From the NCBI RefSeq assembly GCF_001612825.1, contig NZ_BDBE01000030.1:434001-498000 (forward strand): a DNA stretch of 64,000 bases, written 5' to 3'. Both the position numbers and the translations under genes were made by a program. Positions 54,642 to 63,289 of the stretch are shown here, in pieces. Source of the stretch: Nocardia caishijiensis NBRC 108228 (GTDB taxonomy: Bacteria > Actinomycetota > Actinomycetes > Mycobacteriales > Mycobacteriaceae). The number at the start of each line of letters is the position of its first letter. Position 1 is the first letter of the stretch. Below the pieces are notes generated by a model. The model was not told where the DNA came from and did not search any database. It saw only the letters and a program-made list of their open reading frames with translations.

Positions 54642-54986
54642 CTACATACCATCAATGACGGCACCGATCCGTCCGAGGATGCCGCGAACACTGCTTTCGG
54701 GCCGGTGCACCGGGTGCGCGTGGTCGATCAGGTCGCGCACGAACGCGACGATGCTGCGCTCGTCGTCGAGGTCGATATCGGTCACCTGCGCACTGGCCTC
54801 GGCCACCACGTCCGCGGAGGTCGGCACGGTTTCGCCCAGGTCGGGGCGGTAGATCTGCACGCTCAGGGTGGCGCGCCGGGTGCGGAAGGCGAAGGGGCGC
54901 CCGTCGTCGGTGGTGCCGAATCCGTGGGCGAACGGGCCGACCGACAGGTCATCGATACCGAAACCCGAGGCGGTGGGTTCGGTCAT
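54642..54986 (-). CDS. Hypothetical protein upstream of the lipoprotein/MMPL genes
   Basis: 114 residues, with AGGAGA before the ATG. A beta-rich N-terminal half (FAFRTRRATLSVQIYRPD) and a helical C-terminal half. No signal peptide, membrane segment or known motif. It heads a tight minus-strand unit with the lipoprotein (six-base gap) and MMPL (one-base gap). I do not recognise a family. Confidence 0.75.
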   Translation of the reverse strand: MTEPTASGFGIDDLSVGPFAHGFGTTDDGRPFAFRTRRATLSVQIYRPDLGETVPTSADVVAEASAQVTDIDLDDERSIVAFVRDLIDHAHPVHRPESSVRGILGRIGAVIDGM

Positions 54987-55152
54987 CGTGTGTTCTCCTG
55001 CCGCTACGGGGGGCGATCAGTTGTCGACACGTCAACAGTAACGCGCGTCACCGACGGCGCGGCGCGGGCCACCCGGTCGGAGCTACTGGTGAGTCATCAT
55101 GGTCAGATGGTGATCAGCGGTCATCTCGTGCGGAATTGAAGGAGTTCGGTGC

Positions 55153-56148
55153 ATGCGCCTTCGTGGCTCGGTCGCCTCGGCGTTGCTGGCGGCACTCGTG
55201 GTGGCCACCGGTTGTGCGGGTGAGGACAGCGGCCCCTCTGTGCCGACCCGGGAACCGGCGACCGCCGCGGCCTCGCCCGTCGTGGCAGGTGTCCCGGCCG
55301 GGAGCGTCACACCGCTGTCGGCAACGAAAGCGCTACTGGCCGAACGGGAGACCGGCCGACTCGCGGCCCTCGACACCGCAGGGACGACGCTGGCCCTGAT
55401 CGATGCGGCGGGCACCCAGCGTGTCGCCCTTCCCGTCGCGGGCACCGCCCTGGCCCAGGGGACGGCGGGAGAGGTGCTCGTCGCCGCCGACCGTCGCGTC
55501 CTGCGCGTGCGTGCCGATTCGGGAGCGATCACCGAGGTCCCCGTCGACGGTGACGTGCGCAGCGTGCAGATCCGCCCCGACGCGAGCCTGGTCGTCGGCA
55601 CCGCCGACGGCACCGTGCGCGTCCTCGACCCCACCGGTGTCGTCACGCGCACCGTGACCGGCCTCGTGTCGGCCGACGCGCTCGCCGTCACCGGCGAGGA
55701 CATCACCGCCCTCGACCGCCGACAGACGGCCGTGGTCGGTATCGGCACCGACGCCCTGGGGCTGATGCTGCGCGCGGGCGACGGCGCGTCCAATGCCCTG
55801 GCCGACCCACATGGGCGCATCATCGTCGCCGACACCGATGGCGGGGAACTGCTCGTCTACTCGGCCGGTCCGCTCGTGCTGCGTCAGCGTTTCCCGGTAG
55901 CATCGGCGCCTTACGCGCTGGCCTACGACCCGCGCTCGGACACCGTGTGGGTGTCGTGCACCCAGAGCAACGAGGTGGTCGGCTACGACCTGTCGACCGG
56001 CGTCGGTATCGAGGTCGACCGGTTGTCCACCGTGCGTCAGCCCGACGCGCTGGCCGTCGACGAACGCACCGGCGACCTGTTCGTCGCCTCGGCCGCGGGC
56101 GAGGGTCTGCAGCGGATCGGGGCCGGACAGCGGAAGAGAGGGCTCTAG
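55153..56148 (+). CDS. LppL-like beta-propeller lipoprotein
   Basis: 331 residues. Signal peptide with lipobox ATGC (Cys21). The rest consists of repeated strands of the type VSADALAVTGEDITALDRR, YALAYDPRSDTVWVSCTQSNEVVGYDL and PDALAVDERTGDLFVASA, as in a YncE/NHL-like beta-propeller. Its position directly before DUF5703 and pyrD matches M. tuberculosis lppL as I recall it. AAGGAG lies nine bases before the ATG. Exposed on the outer face of the membrane; its function is unknown. Confidence 0.85.
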   Translation: MRLRGSVASALLAALVVATGCAGEDSGPSVPTREPATAAASPVVAGVPAGSVTPLSATKALLAERETGRLAALDTAGTTLALIDAAGTQRVALPVAGTALAQGTAGEVLVAADRRVLRVRADSGAITEVPVDGDVRSVQIRPDASLVVGTADGTVRVLDPTGVVTRTVTGLVSADALAVTGEDITALDRRQTAVVGIGTDALGLMLRAGDGASNALADPHGRIIVADTDGGELLVYSAGPLVLRQRFPVASAPYALAYDPRSDTVWVSCTQSNEVVGYDLSTGVGIEVDRLSTVRQPDALAVDERTGDLFVASAAGEGLQRIGAGQRKRGL

Positions 56149-56376
56149 ATGGCGACTCCGCCGAGCTGGGAGACCAGCAACGACGACTACGAATACGTGC
56201 CGCTTCGCCTGCCACCGGAGGTCACCCGGGTCTCCGCCTCCATGCGGTTGGCCATCCAGGCCGAGTTCGGTGGCTGGGAACTGTCACGGGTCCGCGCCTA
56301 CACCGACGGCAGCCGCCGGGTGTTGTTGCGCCGCCGTAAGACCGCCGTCCTGCCTGTGCCCGAACTCGGATTGTGA
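56149..56376 (+). CDS. DUF5703 family protein
   Basis: 75 residues, starting directly after the lipoprotein TAG. The pattern YEYVPLRLPPEVTRVSASMRLAIQAEFGGWELSRVRAYTDGSRRVLLRRR is the DUF5703 domain. Small soluble protein of unknown function. Its stop overlaps the pyrD GTG (GTGA), so the three genes form one translationally linked unit. Confidence 0.85.
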   Translation: MATPPSWETSNDDYEYVPLRLPPEVTRVSASMRLAIQAEFGGWELSRVRAYTDGSRRVLLRRRKTAVLPVPELGL

Positions 56377-57464
56377 GCCGACCCATGTACGCCCTGCTAT
56401 TACGTCTGATGTTCCTGATCCCGCCGGAGCGGGTGCACCACCTGGTGTTCGCGGCCCTGCGGTTCGCGACCTGGTTCCCGCCCACCCGCTGGCTGGCACG
56501 CAAGCTCACCGTCGTCGACGACCCGATCCTGGCGACGACCGCGTTCGGCGTGGACTTCCCCGCACCGCTCGGTCTGGCCGCCGGTTTCGACAAGAACGCC
56601 GACGGCGCGAACACCTGGGGTTCGCTCGGTTTCGGTTTCGCCGAGATCGGCACCGTCACCGCACAGGCTCAGCCCGGTAATCCGGCGCCGCGCCTGTTCC
56701 GGGTGTCGGCCGATCGTGGCCTGATCAACCGCATGGGTTTCAACAATCACGGTGCGGCCGCCGCGGCCGCCCGCCTGCACGGCGCGCATCCCACGGTGCC
56801 GATCGGCGCGAACATCGGCAAGACCAAGATCGTCGAACCCGATGCGGCCGCCGCCGATTACGCCACCAGCGCGCGGCTGCTCGGCCCGCTGGCCGACTTC
56901 GTCGTGGTCAACGTGTCCTCCCCCAACACCCCCGGCCTGCGTGATCTGCAGGCGGTCGAATCGTTGCGCCCGATCCTGGCGGCCGTCATGGACGTGGTGT
57001 CGGTGCCGGTGCTGGTGAAGATCGCCCCCGACCTGTCCGACGACGACATCGACGCCGTCGCCGACCTCGCCGTCGACCTGGGCCTGGCCGGGATCGTCGC
57101 CACCAACACCACCATCCGCCGCGACGGCCTGCGAACTCCGGCGGCCGAGGTCGAGGCGATGGGCGCGGGCGGCCTGTCCGGCGCCCCGGTGGCCGAGCGT
57201 TCCCTGCAGGTCCTGCGTCGTCTGTACGCCCGGGTGGGCGACAAGCTCGTGTTGATCTCCGTCGGCGGTATCGAAACCCCCGAACAGGCCTGGGAGCGCA
57301 TCCTGGCCGGTGCCTCCCTGCTGCAGGGCTACACCGGTTTCATCTACGGCGGCCCCTTCTGGACCACCCGCATCCACCGCGGCATCGCCGCCAACCTGCG
57401 TGCGAGCGGTTTCACCTCCCTGGCCGAGGCCGTCGGCGCCGAACATCGCACCGCCCCAGCCTGA
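56373..57464 (+). CDS. pyrD: Dihydroorotate dehydrogenase (quinone), class 2
   Basis: 363 residues. The N-terminal helices (YALLLRLMFLIPPERVHHLV) form the membrane/quinone domain. The barrel has GLAAGFDKNADG near 67, the FMN segment RMGFNNHG near 126, the catalytic-Ser loop VNVSSPNTPGLRDLQ near 185, and VATNTTI near 250. It oxidises dihydroorotate to orotate in pyrimidine synthesis. The GTG at 56373 overlaps the preceding stop; an ATG at 56385 is the alternative. Confidence 0.96.
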   Translation: MSRPMYALLLRLMFLIPPERVHHLVFAALRFATWFPPTRWLARKLTVVDDPILATTAFGVDFPAPLGLAAGFDKNADGANTWGSLGFGFAEIGTVTAQAQPGNPAPRLFRVSADRGLINRMGFNNHGAAAAAARLHGAHPTVPIGANIGKTKIVEPDAAAADYATSARLLGPLADFVVVNVSSPNTPGLRDLQAVESLRPILAAVMDVVSVPVLVKIAPDLSDDDIDAVADLAVDLGLAGIVATNTTIRRDGLRTPAAEVEAMGAGGLSGAPVAERSLQVLRRLYARVGDKLVLISVGGIETPEQAWERILAGASLLQGYTGFIYGGPFWTTRIHRGIAANLRASGFTSLAEAVGAEHRTAPA

Positions 57465-57584
57465 CCCCCACCCGTAGTACACACCCCGCGCCAGGTCGCC
57501 GTGTAGTTTCGGACGCATCCTGTTGTGGTGATACCAGCGCGGCTCTTGCCACGGCGTGGATATCGGCCGGGTCGGGGGTGTGAC

Positions 57585-59063
57585 ATGTCGTTTGTCCCGC
57601 AGGACGCACGAGTGGCCGCTGTTCGCAGCTTACTCGCGCGCCTCAGCAAGTATTCCGGCCTGAGCGAGGAACGCCTGCGCCACACCGAAATCGAGCCTGC
57701 GGCGCTGCTGGAGCTGCTCGTGGTGCGCCGACACGCCGAGCGCACCGGTGGCAGTGCGGAAGCCGCCGTCCTGGCGGTGGTGCGCGAAGTTGCCCAGTGG
57801 CTCACACCGACCGACCGGTTGATCATCGACGCCGCCTTGTGTCTGGGATTGTGGCGGGACAGATCGGACGTCGGAGTCGACCTCGAACGCCTGTATGCGG
57901 ACAACCTCGGCGAGCGTCGAGAGGCCTTGACCGAACAGTGGATCGCGTTGCACGCCCACCTTGATGTCGATCCCGCCCCGGAAACCCCGACGGTCAAGCG
58001 GTTGCGAACCGCCCTCGAACACGCCGCGTTCACCGCGCTGGCCGGGCTACTCGCCGCCGAGTCGGGTTATCCGACGGCCCAGCCCACCGTAGCGGCACCG
58101 ACCGTGCCGCCCGCTCAGCGCGGGGTGGTCACCGTGTTCGGGGACGCGGTCATCGACCATATCTACCGGGTCGATGACTTCCCCACCCCCGCCAGCCCGG
58201 CCAGTGGCCGCTTCACCGACCGCCCCGGCGGCAAGGGTCTCAACCGCGCGGTGGCCGCCGCGCGGCTCGGCATCAACGTGCACCTGGTGTGTGCGGTCGG
58301 CGGCGACGAATACGGCCGCCGCATCCACGAATTCCTCGAAGCCCAGCGCGTGCACCTGGACTTGGTGAAGATGGTCCCGTCCGCTCCGTCACTGGTGACC
58401 GCCGTCGTGCTCGCCCCCAACGGCGAATTCCAGATGATCAGTTGCCGCGACACCCGCATGCAGTTGCAGGAGGAGGATCTGCACCGCCCGGAGCTGCGCG
58501 CCGCCCTCGAGTCATCCGATGTCGTGATCCTGACTTTCGAGCAGCCGCCGGCGGTGATCGAGCAGGTGCTGTCCACGGTGTCGCAGCTGCACCCCAAACC
58601 GACGGTAATCGTGTGCCCCTCACCATCGATGGTGGCTCCGCAAGGGTTGTACCAATACTTGGGCACCGTCGACTATCTCGTCGGCACCACCACGGAACTC
58701 GCGGCGCTGCTGCCCGATGCGTTCGCCGCGTCCGCCGACGATGTCGTCCGGCTGTTGCGCAGGCTCGGCATCGGCTCCGTGTGCACGGTCGAGAACTTCC
58801 GGTGCGTCGTCGCCTCCGACACCGTGAATACCATTGTCGACCATTTCCCACATGTACTCCGGGCCGCCGTCGGTGCGGCAGCGGCGTTCACCGGCGCGCT
58901 GGCATATCGGCTGGTGAACAGCCGAACCGCGCTCACCGCAGATGATTACGTATGGGCGGCCGCTGCCATGATCTTGACCCAGCACCTGGGTACGTTCGCT
59001 ACCACCGTGCCCGGCATCGAAGAAATCGATCGCATCGTGGACCTTTTCGCGCCGCCCTCCTGA
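57585..59063 (+). CDS. PfkB-like protein with N-terminal helical domain; catalytic Asp missing
   Basis: 492 residues from the ATG at 57585 with a GGGGGTG run upstream. Residues 1-165 are a helical domain (LLARLSKYSGLSEERLRHTEI; PTDRLIIDAALCLGL) that I have no firm name for. Residues 175-490 are a ribokinase-fold domain: VTVFGDAVIDHIYRVDDF, then GGKGLNRAVAAARLGINVHLV (signature 1). Signature 2, normally DTTGAGDAF, reads AAVGAAAAF, so the catalytic base Asp is Ala. It is probably a sugar or nucleoside binding/regulatory pseudokinase (inference). It stands alone on the plus strand, convergent with the STAND operon. Confidence 0.85.
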   Translation: MSFVPQDARVAAVRSLLARLSKYSGLSEERLRHTEIEPAALLELLVVRRHAERTGGSAEAAVLAVVREVAQWLTPTDRLIIDAALCLGLWRDRSDVGVDLERLYADNLGERREALTEQWIALHAHLDVDPAPETPTVKRLRTALEHAAFTALAGLLAAESGYPTAQPTVAAPTVPPAQRGVVTVFGDAVIDHIYRVDDFPTPASPASGRFTDRPGGKGLNRAVAAARLGINVHLVCAVGGDEYGRRIHEFLEAQRVHLDLVKMVPSAPSLVTAVVLAPNGEFQMISCRDTRMQLQEEDLHRPELRAALESSDVVILTFEQPPAVIEQVLSTVSQLHPKPTVIVCPSPSMVAPQGLYQYLGTVDYLVGTTTELAALLPDAFAASADDVVRLLRRLGIGSVCTVENFRCVVASDTVNTIVDHFPHVLRAAVGAAAAFTGALAYRLVNSRTALTADDYVWAAAAMILTQHLGTFATTVPGIEEIDRIVDLFAPPS

Positions 59064-59126
59064 CCCGCCACAAGCGCCCATGCCCACCCGCTGCGGCACA
59101 GCGCCTGCCCGCAATTCGATGTCTGT

Positions 59127-59561
59127 TCACTCCACCGAATATCTCCGATCGCGAATATCGAGCGGTTCGGTGAAGCGAAGATAATACCCGAAGGGATCGG
59201 CTACCCGGAAATCTCGAACACCCCACGGGCGATCACGGACAGCATCCACCATTCGACCCGTACCCGCAGCTTTCGAATGATACAGATCGAGGTCCTCGAC
59301 CATGATCACTATCTCCACACCGTACCCGCGTGGAGTAGTGGGTTCGAACTGCCCGAAGTAGCTTTGACTGTAAATAGATTCATTACCGCCCCAGAAACAT
59401 AAGACGTTCGATCCGAGGCTGGCCACCAGATACCCCTTTTTGCCTTCGGGTGCGCGCGACCACAGGAATTCGAATCCCAGCTTCTGGTAGAACGTGCGCA
59501 CTTCGTCGAAGTTCGGGACATGCAACTCTACTCCAGCGCCTATGTGGAAACCGTCACTCAT
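59127..59561 (-). CDS. VOC family protein in the STAND operon
   Basis: 144 residues from the ATG at 59561, with AGGAGA four bases upstream. Two VOC half-units: GVELHVPNFDEVRTFYQKLGFEFL and VEIVIMVEDLDLYHSKAAG, ending GVRDFRVADPFGYYLRFTEP. Metal ligands are partly plausible (His19, Glu near 78, final Glu). Base composition is clearly AT-richer than in the main chromosome genes. It lies 25 bases after the HAD gene, as the last gene of the operon. Confidence 0.85.
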   Translation of the reverse strand: MSDGFHIGAGVELHVPNFDEVRTFYQKLGFEFLWSRAPEGKKGYLVASLGSNVLCFWGGNESIYSQSYFGQFEPTTPRGYGVEIVIMVEDLDLYHSKAAGTGRMVDAVRDRPWGVRDFRVADPFGYYLRFTEPLDIRDRRYSVE

Positions 59562-59586
59562 CACTTCTCCTAGCATCCGGCGAGTG

Positions 59587-60264
59587 TCAACTGCTGAACC
59601 AGGGCTGGATTGTCACAAAATTCGGTACGACAAGATCCCGCGTCAACCCCGCCGCGACAAAGTCTTCAGCGGAGGCGAGCCCGGTGAGGACCGCGACGAA
59701 CGCAACATCGTTCCCCGAGGCAACCCTGTAATCGTTGATTCCGTCGCCGATCGACACTATCGCCTCCCGGCCGATCCCTCGATCAGCAAATCTTTGCACT
59801 GGGCGTCGCAGAACACGAGGGTCCGGCTTTCGACCGAGTAATTGCTCGGTTCCGAAGATGTCCTCAGGTCGGAAGAAGTCCGCGATCCCCAGTCTGGCGA
59901 TGTCCATGACGACAAGATCACGCCTGCTGGAGCTGACGATAGCCAGCTCGGTCCCCTGCGCGGCAAGAAACTCGAGAAGCTCCCGCGTACCCGGAGTGGA
60001 CGTGGGCGGCGTAGAGTGCATCGTCTGAAGATAGGCGCTCTCGAAAAGAACCCGATCGACCGAGGGAACCAGCGTGGTGACCAGCTCCGGAAATGGCACT
60101 CCCCACACTGCCCGGATCATGTCTTCGGTCACGTCGACATCGAATTGTTCAGCTGTCTTGATGAGCAGAGGCCACCGCGACCGCATGGTCTCAGCCAACG
60201 TATCGTCGAAGTCGAAGATCACTGCGCCCGCATGTCTGATCAGGTGCGCGACGCGAGCATTCAT
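59587..60264 (-). CDS. HAD-superfamily hydrolase
   Basis: 225 residues. Motif I FDFDDTLAET (nucleophile Asp and acid Asp), motif II Ser in LAIVSSSRRD, motif III Lys in LLGRKPDP, motif IV GDGINDYRVA. All catalytic residues are present. The helical cap after motif I is of the phosphoglycolate phosphatase/beta-PGM kind. It would dephosphorylate a small phosphate ester or nucleotide. Its ATG overlaps the STAND stop (ATGA), implying matched expression with that protein. Confidence 0.9.
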   Translation of the reverse strand: MNARVAHLIRHAGAVIFDFDDTLAETMRSRWPLLIKTAEQFDVDVTEDMIRAVWGVPFPELVTTLVPSVDRVLFESAYLQTMHSTPPTSTPGTRELLEFLAAQGTELAIVSSSRRDLVVMDIARLGIADFFRPEDIFGTEQLLGRKPDPRVLRRPVQRFADRGIGREAIVSIGDGINDYRVASGNDVAFVAVLTGLASAEDFVAAGLTRDLVVPNFVTIQPWFSS

Positions 60265-63023
60265 GATACTTCGCCGTCGATCAGAAACTCGGCGGCGCGA
60301 TCGGTCAGTGCTTGCGCCGCACGAACCATTGTCGCCATGCCGAGTTTTGCGAAAGCTTCTCGAGCCGAGGACGCATGCCTGGCGCTGGCCGTGAAGTCAC
60401 CGGCATTATCGGCGATCGTCGCGAGTCCGAGTTGGCAGCGCGCCACAGTTGACAGGCGCTGAACCCGTGTTGCCAGCACCAATGCTTCTCGGAACTTCTT
60501 TTCGGCAGCCCTTTCGTCACCTTCGGCAAGCAGCGCCGAAGCCAAGTAGCACAACGAGATCGCCGCGCCCTCGGGTGCGTCCAAGAGGTTGTCCAGTTCG
60601 AGCGCCTCACTGAGCAACTCGACAGCCGAGGCGTTGTTTCCGAGGTGCATTTCGCAGCAGCCGAGCTCGACGAGCGTCGCGGCGCGGCCGTCATCGTCCG
60701 CGGTAGCCGGTGCCGACCCGAGAACGCGGCGAAACAGGGTACGTGCGGCAACATGATCGTTTTCCCTACACGCCAATTGTCCCTTCAATCGCTCGAACAT
60801 TCTCTCGCGCGTATTGTCGGAGTCTCCTCGGCGCATGTGCTCCTCGACAGATCGCAACGCTGCGTGTGCTTCGGTGAAGTCACCCCGCCAGGTATGGACT
60901 CGTCCGATCAACGCATACTGTTCGGCCGAGTCGTTGAAGGAGCCGATCGCGTCCGCCGACTCCAACGCAAGATTGCAGAGCTCGATCCGCTCGTGCCAGT
61001 ATCCCCGCCCCCACAAATAGCTGGTCATCGACTTGGAAAAGCTGATCACTCGCTCGTGCTTTTTCGGTTCACCAGAGTCGAGCGCGTGTTCGGCCGCCAC
61101 ACGCGCGAAGTAGAGAATATTCTCTCTTTCCTCGTCGAGGCGGAGCACGCGTTCGGCGTCCAGGTAGACATCCGCATTGTGGTCCGCGTAGCCGAGATAG
61201 TAGTCGATTATGCGCGCTTCCAGAGAGGCACGCTTACCCGGCATGCCGTCCAGCTTTCTCAGGACATGGGCTCGCGTCAACGAGTGCAATCGCAATCGTC
61301 CGTCTCGGTTGTGGTTCGAAACGATGATCTCGACGAGGGAAGTTTGAGTAATCTTCGATGCCAAGAGCGCGAACGACTCGCTGTCGACGTCGACTATTCT
61401 ACGGATCGCCACGCGGGAAACCGCACCCGGGTGCAGAGCCATCGCCAGCACTATGTCGCGCGCATGCAAGCCCATTTCACCCAGACTAGCCCATGCCATA
61501 TCGAGAATTTCAGCAAATTCTTCGCCCATCGCCGCATTGTGGAGGCGATGCACGACAGACGGCAGACCTTCGGCGGACAGCCGCGCTTGGCCGATTGCCA
61601 GCTTGATTGCCAATGGCCACCCTCCTGTTGCGGCGAGACACTCGATGACATGGTGATCCGCCTGCGGATCCGCGCCGTCGAGCGATACCAGACCACGTCG
61701 ACGGACTTCATCGAAGAGCAGTGCGGCACTACCGTCTTCGTCAAGTCCACCGAGCTCCACGGACCAGGAATCCCCATCCAGACGGTGCCGTGACGTCACC
61801 AGAAACTTGCTCTTCCTCGCGTCGATACGGTCGATCATGGAGTGCAGGGACTTCATCTGCAGATGATCGAAATCATCGAGGACCACCAGGGTCGGAGTCG
61901 CGTTCAAATAATCGACGATCCGTTCACCCATGACCTCCGGACGGAGCGACCGAAGATATTCATGACCGGAGACCTCGGCGATCACATCTACCAACGCGAC
62001 AACCGGTATGGTTTGCGGTCGATTGCACCATACTATGCTATTGAATGGCACGCCATCCGATTCTCGTTCGATCATTCTCCACGCGGCAACGTTTGCGAGG
62101 GCAGTCTTACCCATGCCGCCCATCCCGGATATGCAGACGAGTTTGTTCGGTGACAGCAATCCATCGATCGTACGCTGGAGTTCGTCTATCCTGTCGAAAA
62201 ATTCTACGGAACGGGTCGAGAGATTGTGGAGAAGACCGGTTCTGTCCGTTCTCTGTGCCTCGACTTCTACTTTTCTCACGTCGATATCGACGTCACCTTT
62301 GACACCCCGAACGGAAGCGCTGTCGGCAATCTCGAGCAGATGATGTCTCAGTGTCGAAAATGTCCGCGATTCCTTCAATATCGAGAAATGATCGCCCGGT
62401 AGGGCTTTCACGGCCGGAAATGGCCCCCGCGCCGATGCGGGCACCACCACGTTATCGCTGGTTCCAGCATAGAGATGAATTGGTATCGGGCAACTCTGCG
62501 CCGTGACCGAACGAGCGTATATAATATGCTCCAAAACCGTCCGCTGGGCGTCCGACACCGCCTCGTCCAGGGGACGAAGTTGCCTTTCCTGGGGGTTGCG
62601 CCAGAAGCGGGCCATTTTCCTGAGAACAAGCGCGATTTCCGAACCAGAATTCGGGCATGCAAGCATGACGATCGACTTGATGCGGTCGAGTTCGTGGGCG
62701 CGCCCGGCATTGGACATTCGGGAGAGATATCGCTGAACTATCAGCCCACCCTGGCTGTGACTGACAATGACAACGGACTCGTATCCGGCTGCCTCCACCT
62801 CGATCAGGGTCATCAGCGAATCTGCGATGACGTTGTAGTCCGGAATCGCGCGCAGCGGGTTCAAACGGATTTTCGGGCTGTCGTAATCCATTGGGATGAT
62901 GTCGAATCCGACGGAAAGCACAGGATCAGCGGCGATCTTCTCGGAGAGAGAGTTCCACGTCGCGGAGGAAGAAACGAAACCGTGGATCAAGATCAACGCG
63001 ACATTTTCGCGAGGAGGCCTCAC
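60261..63023 (-). CDS. STAND protein: lipase-like alpha/beta hydrolase - NB-ARC - TPR
   Basis: 920 residues from the GTG at 63023 (AGGAAGG nine bases upstream). Residues 8-230: PGAP1/DUF676-like hydrolase with HGFVSSSATW, nucleophile Ser90 in SHSQGG, Asp190 in AGTSDN and His212 in GDHFS. Residues 275-590: NB-ARC with Walker A GMGGMGKT (Lys306), Walker B LVVLDDFD, sensor TSRHR, GGWP (GLPL-like) and LHSLTR (MHD-like). Residues about 600-920: TPR-like helical repeats rich in Ala. This is the effector/switch/sensor plan of NLR-like immune proteins; phage defence is inferred, not shown. It is AT-richer than its neighbours, suggesting transfer. It is followed by HAD and VOC genes. Confidence 0.93.
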   Translation of the reverse strand: MRPPRENVALILIHGFVSSSATWNSLSEKIAADPVLSVGFDIIPMDYDSPKIRLNPLRAIPDYNVIADSLMTLIEVEAAGYESVVIVSHSQGGLIVQRYLSRMSNAGRAHELDRIKSIVMLACPNSGSEIALVLRKMARFWRNPQERQLRPLDEAVSDAQRTVLEHIIYARSVTAQSCPIPIHLYAGTSDNVVVPASARGPFPAVKALPGDHFSILKESRTFSTLRHHLLEIADSASVRGVKGDVDIDVRKVEVEAQRTDRTGLLHNLSTRSVEFFDRIDELQRTIDGLLSPNKLVCISGMGGMGKTALANVAAWRMIERESDGVPFNSIVWCNRPQTIPVVALVDVIAEVSGHEYLRSLRPEVMGERIVDYLNATPTLVVLDDFDHLQMKSLHSMIDRIDARKSKFLVTSRHRLDGDSWSVELGGLDEDGSAALLFDEVRRRGLVSLDGADPQADHHVIECLAATGGWPLAIKLAIGQARLSAEGLPSVVHRLHNAAMGEEFAEILDMAWASLGEMGLHARDIVLAMALHPGAVSRVAIRRIVDVDSESFALLASKITQTSLVEIIVSNHNRDGRLRLHSLTRAHVLRKLDGMPGKRASLEARIIDYYLGYADHNADVYLDAERVLRLDEERENILYFARVAAEHALDSGEPKKHERVISFSKSMTSYLWGRGYWHERIELCNLALESADAIGSFNDSAEQYALIGRVHTWRGDFTEAHAALRSVEEHMRRGDSDNTRERMFERLKGQLACRENDHVAARTLFRRVLGSAPATADDDGRAATLVELGCCEMHLGNNASAVELLSEALELDNLLDAPEGAAISLCYLASALLAEGDERAAEKKFREALVLATRVQRLSTVARCQLGLATIADNAGDFTASARHASSAREAFAKLGMATMVRAAQALTDRAAEFLIDGEVS

Positions 63024-63121
63024 CGCAGGGGACCTTCCTCTGGCGGTGTCGCGCGGGTGCGGACGAGCGGGAGTGCGCTCAGGGCAGTGTCTGTCGACGT
63101 TGCCCTGTTGGCTTGGTACAT
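63020..63121 (-). CDS. 33-codon leaderless ORF coupled to the STAND gene (candidate)
   Basis: ATG at 63121 opens 33 codons ending in TGA at 63022-63020, which overlaps the STAND start as GTGA. TAGCCT (63133-63128) ends six bases before the ATG. The peptide starts MYQANRATSTD and is Thr/Ala/Pro-rich, with no domain. It may be a leader whose translation sets STAND output, or simply the means of entry for ribosomes. Confidence 0.45.
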   Translation of the reverse strand: MYQANRATSTDTALSALPLVRTRATPPEEGPLR

Positions 63122-63127
63122 GGACAC

Positions 63128-63133
63128 AGGCTA
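63128..63133 (-). promoter_or_regulatory. -10 element TAGCCT of the STAND operon
   Basis: TAGCCT on the minus strand with a six-base gap to the ATG at 63121. No -35 match at 16-18 bp. This site makes starts upstream of 63121 (for example at 63239) unlikely, because they would lie before the transcript. Confidence 0.45.
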
Positions 63134-63289
63134 GCCGCTCGGACGCGACCGGGCCGGCAACCCGATACCACTGTGCTACAACAGTTTCGATGCGGCTCCA
63201 GCCGGTTCTCGTGTGAACGCACTCCCGTGGGAAAGCCATCGACTACCCTGCACAGAGATGGCGTTCTCGGCAACGCGTGGCCGCCGATC

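Noticed and set aside
63024..63239. N-terminal extension of the STAND protein to 63239
   Set aside because: The extension has no fold, lies largely upstream of the TAGCCT -10 element, and the GTG at 63023 has a ribosome site and the GTGA overlap.
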